The position numbers and the translations under genes were made by a program. From positions 1 to 51,937 of the forward strand of contig CAZCAQ010000007.1 in assembly GCA_964496905.1 (NCBI GenBank): DNA of 51,937 bases. The letters run 5' to 3'. Shown here one piece after another: positions 15,896 through 22,077 of this stretch. Each line of letters begins with the position of its first letter. The stretch's first letter is position 1. The notes under the pieces were generated by a model that searched no databases, was not told the DNA's origin, and saw only the letters and a program-made list of their open reading frames with translations. This stretch comes from CAZCAQ01 sp964496905. Its GTDB lineage: Bacteria; Patescibacteriota; WWE3; UBA101185; UBA10185.

Positions 15896-16336
15896 CTAAC
15901 TTACTTTGCCTTTTGCAAGGTCAGTAAGATATTTGATGAAGGGGCCAGTCAGCTTGGCGACTTCACTTTGGTAACAGAGTGTCAGGACATAGTCCCTAGA
16001 CTCTACCCACGGCGGAACTGGCAATACAACCACGGGGGCATCCCATGGCACGAAGATTACTTCTGTGTAACCCATGTCACGGGCTACCCGCCAGTCTTGC
16101 TCCTTCTGGGTTTGCAGTTGCGGGTGTCGAGACCACCATCGTAGGCTAGGCGTGTAATACACACCTTCCCTTTTGGGCTCATCTTCGTAGACAACCCAAG
16201 GAGTGCCTCGCACGCCTGCATCGGAGTGCCATCGAAGATGTTCTCTCATGGCAACCAGTGCACTTTCCTGCTTCACAGGAAAACCCGCAGGACGATTTTT
16301 CCGCATGAACCGTTCGAGTTTTCTACTCGCTTTCAT
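15896..16336 (-). CDS. Unknown island protein with LPVPxWV motif (146 aa)
   Basis: Not recognised. Soluble and basic at the N-terminus (MKASRKLERFMRKNRPAGFP) and rich in Trp and Pro. Near residue 105 it has VVVLPVPPWVESRDY, which matches IVTLPVPKWVIAWTDD in the gene at 16542-17192, so the two probably share a C-terminal domain. The start at 16336 is supported by GGAGG 12 nt upstream. Its leader holds copy C of the shared RNA element, but no hammerhead is seen in front of it. Confidence 0.7.
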   Translation of the reverse strand: MKASRKLERFMRKNRPAGFPVKQESALVAMREHLRWHSDAGVRGTPWVVYEDEPKREGVYYTPSLRWWSRHPQLQTQKEQDWRVARDMGYTEVIFVPWDAPVVVLPVPPWVESRDYVLTLCYQSEVAKLTGPFIKYLTDLAKGKVS

Positions 16337-16377
16337 TTCCTTTTCCTCCGTTTTTAACTCACGGCATAATTGCACGT

Positions 16378-16414
16378 GGCAAACTGTTCACAACAAAGTT
16401 ATAAACAAATTGCC
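16378..16414 (-). promoter_or_regulatory. Conserved leader RNA element, copy C
   Basis: Outer stem GGCAA/TTGCC and inner stem TTTATAAC/GTTGTGAA, with the same internal-loop bases (CAATTTG on the left, GTTTG on the right) as copies A and B. Both stems differ in sequence yet remain paired. It lies ~40 nt before the start at 16336. Confidence 0.65.
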
Positions 16415-16541
16415 TCAAACAATTTGATATTGAGGAGGAATTGGCACATTTGCGATTGCATTTGTTTCCATTTCCTCCCCAAAGATTGCATCCACGATAG
16501 TTTATGGTCATTTGTGGTGATGGACCTCACTGTGGGAGTTG

Positions 16542-17192
16542 CTAGATGCAACCATTCACCCAACAGTGCCCTTCTGGCGAAAGCGGGAAACCACAGACCC
16601 AACAGCCTTCCGTAGGCTCGAATACCTGGGCAGGCTTGGGAGCCAGTTGATCTGCGATTTTTTGACGAAATTCGTCAATAAAGGCCTGAAGGTATTCTTC
16701 AGCCTCGCTCGCGAAAACCATCCACCCATCAACTGACGCCCATTGGTCATCCGTCCAAGCGATAACCCATTTGGGTACTGGCAAAGTTACTATTTGCTCT
16801 GGAATTTTCACCACCACTTGGCTCTGTAACCCCAAGGCCTTCAAAAGACTTTGTGAAAAGTTATAGGATGTCCACCCTTGGACTTTGACTAGAGGAAAGA
16901 ATTTAACAACTCCCTCTTTTTCCTCAATCTTTTGGGACCAGGTCACTTGCAATGTCCCGTTGACCAACTCAACAAATGAGTATTCAACTTCCGCAGGACG
17001 CAAGAATTTTTTCGGAGTGCGAATCTCCGTATAAACCAGGTATGTTCTCCCTGCTCTTAAGTATGGAATTCCTTTAGCCTTACCCTCTACGAGCTCGGCA
17101 CCAACCTTGGTAGCGAGTTCTTTCAGCTCGCTTCCGCTCACAGTGACGGTGGCGGGGGTGTTGATCTTAATCCACTCATTTAACTTCAACAT
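16542..17192 (-). CDS. Unknown island protein with LPVPxWV motif and C-terminal zinc ribbon (216 aa)
   Basis: Not recognised. The N-terminal ~120 residues are beta-rich, the middle carries IVTLPVPKWVIAWTDD shared with the gene at 15896, and the end has CWVCGFPLSPEGHCWVNGC, a likely zinc knuckle. The start at 17192 follows AGGAG by 10 nt; the frame stays open further upstream only across the leader and ribozyme. GC is higher than in the core genes. The leader holds RNA element copy A and hammerhead copy A. Confidence 0.75.
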   Translation of the reverse strand: MLKLNEWIKINTPATVTVSGSELKELATKVGAELVEGKAKGIPYLRAGRTYLVYTEIRTPKKFLRPAEVEYSFVELVNGTLQVTWSQKIEEKEGVVKFFPLVKVQGWTSYNFSQSLLKALGLQSQVVVKIPEQIVTLPVPKWVIAWTDDQWASVDGWMVFASEAEEYLQAFIDEFRQKIADQLAPKPAQVFEPTEGCWVCGFPLSPEGHCWVNGCI

Positions 17193-17217
17193 TTCTTGTT
17201 TTCTCCTATTTTTTGAT

Positions 17218-17258
17218 TTCCGCAAACCACTCACAAAGCTTGTGAGCAAATTGCGGAA
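17218..17258 (-). promoter_or_regulatory. Conserved leader RNA element, copy A
   Basis: Outer stem TTCCGCAA/TTGCGGAA and perfect 7-bp inner stem CTCACAA/TTGTGAG around a GCT loop. It is ~25 nt before the start codon at 17192. Confidence 0.75.
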
Positions 17259-17289
17259 CTCAAAATTGGAGATATTCATTTTTCTATGT

Positions 17290-17350
17290 GCCTGTTTTCG
17301 TCTTGCCCAATCAGGAAGACTCATCAGTTCGGCTTAGCCGAAGAACAGGC
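17290..17350 (-). ncRNA. Hammerhead ribozyme, copy A (type III layout)
   Basis: Minus-strand order: stem III 5' arm GCCTGT, cleavage triplet UUC, stem I TTCGGC-TAA-GCCGAA, CUGAUGA, stem II GTCTT...AAGAC, GAAA, stem III 3' arm ACAGGC. Compared with copy B, stem I is replaced but still paired, and the 16.2-15.2 pair is U-A instead of C-G. Predicted cleavage falls between 17343 and 17342. It lies between the genes at 17660-18016 and 16542-17192. Confidence 0.88.
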
Positions 17351-17387
17351 CGGAGTAGCGTAGATAAAGATAAATTTCTACTCCGGC
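17349..17387 (-). repeat. Companion hairpin 5' of hammerhead A
   Basis: GCCGGAGTAG/CTACTCCGGC, 10 bp perfect, directly before the ribozyme on the minus strand. Its inner pairs differ from those at 15698-15731. Confidence 0.7.
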
Positions 17388-17439
17388 TTTAAGATAAAGA
17401 TAATTGCGTGTTATTTTTTGTTTAGCTAATCAGCGTTAC

Positions 17440-17640
17440 TAAACATCGGATAACTCCGAGAACTTTTTGCCTTTCGCGGATGAAGTTGTTCAAGCTTCAC
17501 TTTGCGTCCTAACTCGAGCGCGCTGGGCTGACCCTACGCTGTTTTCACACTGTCTAAACGCCCATGTCGAACTAGCGACACATGACAAACAGTGTTACTT
17601 CCATCTTTAGTTACCTAAAGAGCTCAGTTTTTGTAGTTAG
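17440..17640 (-). other. Structured non-coding stretch after the high-GC gene
   Basis: No convincing gene. On the minus strand there is CTTTAG-GTAA-CTAAAG, then a large fold closed by ACACTGT/ACAGTGT with an inner CATGT.../CGACATG arm, then GAAG/CTTC near 17482-17500. It may be a long 3' UTR or a separate structured RNA between the gene at 17660 and hammerhead A. Confidence 0.45.
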
Positions 17641-17659
17641 GATCTTTGAGGATCACGAG

Positions 17660-18016
17660 TTAGCTGAGGGGAGCCCCAACCAACCGCGTGACCGCAATGA
17701 TCCGACCCGCGTCATCACGGACCGCACCATCCTGCGGACCCGTGCCGGGGGCGAAGACATCTTCGCGCCCAATGGCCCGCCCCAAGACCAAGGCCGACAC
17801 GATGTAAATCGTGCCTTCTTCGGCCTCGGGGAGCCCTTCGATCTCGCCGAACTCGGTCGCCGAGGCAACCGGTACCGGCAACCCTTCCAGCTCGCGGAGC
17901 TGGCCGGGTTTGGTCGAAACTCGCGCCACCGTCCCCGAGGGGGCGATGACATGATCCACACCCGCGCTGTCGCGGAGCGTGGCGGCGTGCGGCATGAGAT
18001 TGATGATTTGTAACAT
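17660..18016 (-). CDS. High-GC transferred gene, phage-type hypothetical (118 aa)
   Basis: Small soluble protein. The layout LNLxPH-type start (IINLMPHAATL), PSGTVARVS, EFGEIEGLPEAEEGTIYIVSALV, VRDDAGRI resembles small proteins I associate with actinobacterial phages and genomes; no function is known. AGGAGG lies 6 nt before the ATG. Base composition is strikingly GC-rich against the AT-rich surroundings, with G or C in most third positions, which points to recent horizontal transfer. The overlapping open frames on both strands here are by-products of the high GC. Confidence 0.75.
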   Translation of the reverse strand: MLQIINLMPHAATLRDSAGVDHVIAPSGTVARVSTKPGQLRELEGLPVPVASATEFGEIEGLPEAEEGTIYIVSALVLGRAIGREDVFAPGTGPQDGAVRDDAGRIIAVTRLVGAPLS

Positions 18017-18218
18017 GGCATTCCTCCTATGGATTGCCTACATTTGCTATTGGACGCAGCTGTCCAAAAATAGCTAGATTTACCTCTATGAGGTTGCTCT
18101 TCCTAAAAAATTTCCGCCTAAACTCAAACAGCAAAATTTCTCAAAAAGAGCAAACTCACTTTGATAAAACTTTCCTCGCATTCTCAAAATCCTAACTATT
18201 CAACTTGTTAAGGAACTT

Positions 18219-18298
18219 CTATTAGAACTTGTCTAATAGCTGACCTTTGCTTTTGCGGCAGGTGCAAAAACATAGGCGCAGTCATCAGATAAGCTGAT
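18219..18298. other. Three consecutive perfect hairpins in a gene-free stretch
   Basis: CTATTAG/CTAATAG (18219-18239), TTTTGC/GCAAAA (18251-18269) and ATCAG/CTGAT (18284-18298) follow each other within 80 nt. The rest of 18017-18720 shows nothing I can support: one long open frame at 18349-18699 has no protein-like composition. Confidence 0.4.
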
Positions 18299-18721
18299 AA
18301 AACCAAATGCTTTTAAATTAATGAAAGGCTAAACAATGGGTAAAAAAGGTGTCTCTCTCCTTCTCTACAACACTTGTTTTTCCTCATCCAAGGCCTCAAG
18401 AAACTCAAGACCTTGATCAGGAAGCAAAGATTCGAGGTTTAAACACTAAATGTATTCAAACTCGCTTTTGCACCTCTCTCCTTTTGTGTAGTACTCATAT
18501 ATTTATTGAGCAGGACACAATGGTAGGAATTGTGTGCCAAAATTTGGCGTTCAACTTTTGGTCGAACCAACAAATTTATAAACACTACTTAGTTTTGGAT
18601 TTAACAAACATTAAATCCGGTACAACCAATCAGCTGTACGATTTTGCAATCTTTATCTTTATTTTTGGGCCACTCTCCATAAGGCAGATTCCCGTTTGAA
18701 CTTTTTTATGCGAATTTGCAA

Positions 18722-18839
18722 TAAAAAAAGCCAAGACCTAAAGAGAAAGTATTCTCACCAGATCTTGGCCATTTTTAACTGACTTGTGGCTTAGAGCGGT
18801 AGGATCTCTTTGCGTAATTTCTATGCTGTTTTCAATCTT
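18722..18839 (-). ncRNA. Candidate small RNA with its own promoters and terminator
   Basis: A ~118-nt leftward transcript is predicted from the promoter at 18846-18874 to a strong terminator. The terminator has stem GCCAAGA/TCTTGGC with inner GAGAA/TTCTC, followed by seven Ts on the minus strand. No open frame longer than a few codons lies within it (an ATG gives only MAKIW). A second near-copy of the promoter lies 86 nt further up. It could be a regulatory RNA or an attenuated leader. Confidence 0.55.
18730..18769 (-). terminator. Terminator of the candidate small RNA
   Basis: Stem GCCAAGA/TCTTGGC enclosing GAGAA-TAC-TTTCTC, then TTTTTTT on the minus strand. Confidence 0.8.
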
Positions 18840-18845
18840 GAGTAT

Positions 18846-18874
18846 ATTATAGGTTATATTTACTAATCTGTCAA
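18846..18874 (-). promoter_or_regulatory. Minus-strand promoter 1 of candidate small RNA
   Basis: TTGACA, 17-bp spacer, TATAAT: a full sigma-70 consensus pointing left. It is repeated with changes at 18932-18960. Confidence 0.75.
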
Positions 18875-18931
18875 GTGGCCTGACATTGCACCTATCTTGA
18901 CTTAGTATTTCCCTTTCTCAAGCTTGAATAT

Positions 18932-18960
18932 ACTATACTACAGGTTATATGATCTGTCAA
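18932..18960 (-). promoter_or_regulatory. Minus-strand promoter 2 (diverged duplicate)
   Basis: TTGACA, 17-bp spacer, TATAGT. The spacers of both copies share AATATAACCT-like bases, indicating duplication of a promoter block. Confidence 0.7.
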
Positions 18961-18971
18961 GTACTTTGACA
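18955..18971. promoter_or_regulatory. Palindromic operator candidate
   Basis: TGTCAA-GTACT-TTGACA, 6-bp arms. It covers the -35 box of leftward promoter 2 and lies just before the -35 of the regulator gene. A weaker TGTCA/TGACA pair sits at 18869-18885. It is a likely binding site for the adjacent TrmB-type regulator. Confidence 0.5.
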
Positions 18972-18977
18972 TACTTA

Positions 18978-19006
18978 TTGACAACATCCAAATAACTCTC
19001 CAGAAT
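18978..19006 (+). promoter_or_regulatory. Promoter of the TrmB-type regulator gene (leaderless type)
   Basis: TTGACA (18978-18983), 17-bp spacer, CAGAAT (19001-19006), then six bases to the ATG at 19013. Confidence 0.7.
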
Positions 19007-19012
19007 ATAAAC

Positions 19013-19816
19013 ATGCCCATTCTCAACGACGTCCTATTACAAGCTGGTCTTGACGATAAAGAATCAGCCGTCTACTCCACCCTTCTCCAACATGGAGGTC
19101 TTACTGTTTTAGATCTTGCAACTAAATCAAATCAAAAACGCACAAATCTTTACAACATTCTTGAAAACTTAAAGCACCAAAACTTGGTGCGTGAAATAAA
19201 AACAAAAGGAACAACAAAATATTTTCCTCAATCCCCTGTTGAAATAGAAAAACTTCTTGAACGAAAATCTCAGCAAATGCACCATGCAAAGTTAAATTAC
19301 GAAATTTTAATTACATCACTCACATCACAATTTACGCTTATAGAACAAAAGCCACTGATAACTTATTTTGAGGGTTTAACGGGGCTACAACGCCTGTACG
19401 ACGATGTAAATGCAACGGGCAAGGATATTCTGCTTTTGCGCTCAACTTTTGACGACCAGCGTAAAGACGTTGATGGGCTAATTGCTAAACAAATTGTTGA
19501 ACAAGTAAAACGCGGCATTCACGCCAAAGTTATTGGACCTATGGAAGATTATGAGGAAACAAAAGAACTGTACACAAAGTATGACAAAATAAGACTTGTT
19601 GAAGAGCGCTACATTGACGAGTTCCCTTTTGAACTTCCTGCACAAATTTTAATTTATGGAAACAAAACCGCAATTTCTACTATTCGCAAGGATATTGTTA
19701 TTACTATAATTGAGCACAAGGATGTCACTAACACTTTTAGAGTGCTATTTGAGTTTATTTGGGCTTATTCTGCTGCTCAACACGAGCGTATTACTAAAGG
19801 CTGGGTGCAAGAGTAG
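19013..19816 (+). CDS. TrmB-family transcriptional regulator
   Basis: DNA-binding regulator. Residues ~8-75 form a winged helix of the TrmB type (LDDKESAVYSTLLQHGGLTV, KRTNLYNILENLKHQNLV, GTTKYFPQSP). A short coiled segment and a C-terminal PLD-like ligand/sensor domain follow, giving 267 aa. The mRNA appears leaderless. A palindrome (18955-18971) and duplicated promoters lie directly upstream, so it probably regulates itself and the leftward small RNA. Its 3' end overlaps the convergent 741-aa gene by 23 nt. Confidence 0.88.
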   Translation: MPILNDVLLQAGLDDKESAVYSTLLQHGGLTVLDLATKSNQKRTNLYNILENLKHQNLVREIKTKGTTKYFPQSPVEIEKLLERKSQQMHHAKLNYEILITSLTSQFTLIEQKPLITYFEGLTGLQRLYDDVNATGKDILLLRSTFDDQRKDVDGLIAKQIVEQVKRGIHAKVIGPMEDYEETKELYTKYDKIRLVEERYIDEFPFELPAQILIYGNKTAISTIRKDIVITIIEHKDVTNTFRVLFEFIWAYSAAQHERITKGWVQE

Positions 19817-22019
19817 TTATTTCCTCAAGTTCTTCCTGTTGATACGTGTCTTGTAAATATTTTTCAAGCGCATTTGCTGCAAAACTAAATTGTCTAGCAC
19901 TCTGAATACTAAAAGATGCCTCATTGTGGCCACCCTCAGATCCTTCAACAACTTCAAGCACTCCAGCAATTCTATCGGAAGGATAAATGCCTTTTGTTCG
20001 ATCGGGTTTTCCAACACCCAAATCAAGTGATACCACGGGTGTTTCTTTATAGTCACTAATATCAAGTGCAATGCGTGTTTCCAAACCGCTTTTGTTTTGA
20101 AATCTAAAGTTAATGCGTGCTTCACCTCCAAAATTATTATCAACCCTAAATGTGCGACGTGGTCTAATTGATGCAATAAGCTTGTTACCTTCAGCGTCGG
20201 CAAATTCCCAAGTACTACTACCTTTTTCCGCTATTGTCTTCCCGTCTTCACTCAAATATTCATTCCTATATTGAGGAGTTCCTATTAGACTAAAGCTTTG
20301 TGGGTTCAAACTGAACTTTTCAAGTAAATGAAGAGATAGGTTAATCTGTTGCATATTGCTTAACAATTCTTCCATGGTTATATCCCCCGCCTTACCTTGT
20401 GCTACTAACATGGCTGCTCTGTAAAATTCGGATGTTTTTCTTATAAAAGCTTCATAAACTTCTGCTGCAAAGTTGGTTTGTATTGCCTTTTCACCTTTTT
20501 CAAACAGCGAGCGTATTTGGGTTGCGCGAACTGACATTTCATAATAGTTTTGAAGTAACGAATCTTTAGCACGCTCATCTATTCCTGTATCTTGTAAAAA
20601 CTCAATTAAGCTTTCGCCACTCTCGCCATACTCCATTGTAACGAATACTTTAAGGGCGCGTTCACCGTAAGTCTTAATTACATCGTCAATAGCTTCTCGC
20701 TTGCCAGGCTCACGCGTTTTTGAATATGTGTGCATAAAAAAAGCCTGCTCACTTATATCCATGCTGTTTAGCCAGACGCCAGTTTTTTCATGTAAGGCAT
20801 CAACAGTAGTACTTAAACTATTTAAATACTCATTAAAAACAGCTCTTCTTAATTCTTTATCACTTGGCGTTTCGTCTGCTCTTCTTATACAAGCTTCAAA
20901 AAGTAGTTTTTCAACATCTAAATCTAACTTTTTAGTGGGATCAGTTGATAATAAGTCTTCAGCGGTGATAGTAAAATGTCCCAAAGCCTTACCATTGTTA
21001 TCAAGTCCTAACCACCTACCATTTGGATCTAGCCGTCTAACAGACCCAAGAGAATCAATTATGTGCGATTGCCCCTCTTCAGTTAAAAGTCTAAACATTT
21101 TGCCATAAATTCCTACCTGTCCCTGGTCAACTTCTAACTCGCCTAACTCAAACCTAAATAATAATTCAGCGGAAAAACGACGTACTTGTTCATTTTCGCT
21201 TGTAAGCTTAGTAAGTAGCAATGGAACACTGACATTAGGACCACAAAATTCCACGAGCTTACTTATTTGGGTTAAAGATCCATAAGGGTAATACGCGAGG
21301 CTATCAAGAACAAAATCTAGGTAAGACTCTCTGATTGCGGGGTCTTCATACTTTGTCATTGTGGCTAGGTGTGCCAAGCGACCTAGCACTTGTCCAGATT
21401 CATATGGCAACCCAACATTACCACCTACGCCAATTTCAAACGATCTTATTTCATTTGTAGTTGAAAGGTATTCCTCAGGTAAGATAGCACTAACATTATG
21501 TAAATATAGGTTATATAAACGCTGTGTCACTGCAACTCCCTCAACACCATAAATCGATAGTGCGAACTCCGAATATCTAAGTAAAATATCCTCGTTAAAA
21601 ATACTTCGCTCCAAAACTTGTTTATATGACTCAATAAGCCATTGGGCTGTATGTCCATTATCTTCATTGGCATAATAAATATCTGAGCATTTTTCAAGTA
21701 TAGGGTCCAATGTCTGTAGCAAAAAGGCAGAAGCACCAGAATAATAGGGAAATTCAGAGTGACCATAACCCATCCTACCTGTAGGATCATACTTTAGGCT
21801 TTCTGCATATTTATTACTAACCAATGTGTACATAGGAACAATTTTCTCATCAACGAACGCTGTGTAGTCTGCAAGCGATGTACTCTCAAAATCTTTGGCC
21901 TCTTGAATCAGCGCATTGTATTGTGGTTCATGTTCAATCAAAAATTTATGAAGTGGGGGGTATGTTCTATAAATCCCTTCTTCGGTTGGAATAGTTGAGA
22001 TCTCTGGTATTTGCGACAT
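19794..22019 (-). CDS. Large unknown protein (741 aa)
   Basis: Not recognised. Cytoplasmic by sequence: no signal peptide or membrane helix. Residues ~1-580 are mostly helical, with segments that look like HEAT-type repeats (LSKLVEFCGPNVSVPLLL, SENEQVRRFSAELLFRFE). The last ~150 are beta-rich (TFRVDNNFGGEARINFRFQ). TAGAAT ends 6 nt before the ATG, indicating a leaderless mRNA. It is convergent with and overlaps the TrmB-type gene by 23 nt and is divergent from the surface-protein gene. Confidence 0.7.
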   Translation of the reverse strand: MSQIPEISTIPTEEGIYRTYPPLHKFLIEHEPQYNALIQEAKDFESTSLADYTAFVDEKIVPMYTLVSNKYAESLKYDPTGRMGYGHSEFPYYSGASAFLLQTLDPILEKCSDIYYANEDNGHTAQWLIESYKQVLERSIFNEDILLRYSEFALSIYGVEGVAVTQRLYNLYLHNVSAILPEEYLSTTNEIRSFEIGVGGNVGLPYESGQVLGRLAHLATMTKYEDPAIRESYLDFVLDSLAYYPYGSLTQISKLVEFCGPNVSVPLLLTKLTSENEQVRRFSAELLFRFELGELEVDQGQVGIYGKMFRLLTEEGQSHIIDSLGSVRRLDPNGRWLGLDNNGKALGHFTITAEDLLSTDPTKKLDLDVEKLLFEACIRRADETPSDKELRRAVFNEYLNSLSTTVDALHEKTGVWLNSMDISEQAFFMHTYSKTREPGKREAIDDVIKTYGERALKVFVTMEYGESGESLIEFLQDTGIDERAKDSLLQNYYEMSVRATQIRSLFEKGEKAIQTNFAAEVYEAFIRKTSEFYRAAMLVAQGKAGDITMEELLSNMQQINLSLHLLEKFSLNPQSFSLIGTPQYRNEYLSEDGKTIAEKGSSTWEFADAEGNKLIASIRPRRTFRVDNNFGGEARINFRFQNKSGLETRIALDISDYKETPVVSLDLGVGKPDRTKGIYPSDRIAGVLEVVEGSEGGHNEASFSIQSARQFSFAANALEKYLQDTYQQEELEEITTLAPSL

Positions 22020-22064
22020 ACTAAAATTCTACATGTGATTCTCCTAAAAATCAGCGACTTCTGT

Positions 22065-22070
22065 TAGAAT
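22065..22070 (+). promoter_or_regulatory. -10 box of the surface-protein gene
   Basis: TAGAAT seven nt before the ATG at 22078. The divergent gene at 22019 has its own TAGAAT (22026-22031) six nt before its ATG. Confidence 0.5.
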
Positions 22071-22077
22071 TTACATA

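Noticed and set aside
17582..18013. Plus-strand and second minus-strand frames over the GC-rich gene
   Set aside because: High GC lowers stop-codon frequency. Only the frame 17660-18016 has an AGGAGG site and a family-like protein pattern.
18240..18300. Possible third hammerhead (minus-strand CTGATGA near 18283)
   Set aside because: CTGATGA is present but is not followed by G10.1, and there is no GAAA after a stem II. The bases are better explained by the ATCAG/CTGAT hairpin.
18349..18699. 116-codon open frame on the plus strand
   Set aside because: Starts with GTG, has no ribosome binding site or promoter, and its Ile/Phe/Cys-rich composition is not protein-like. It probably results from AT-rich non-coding DNA.
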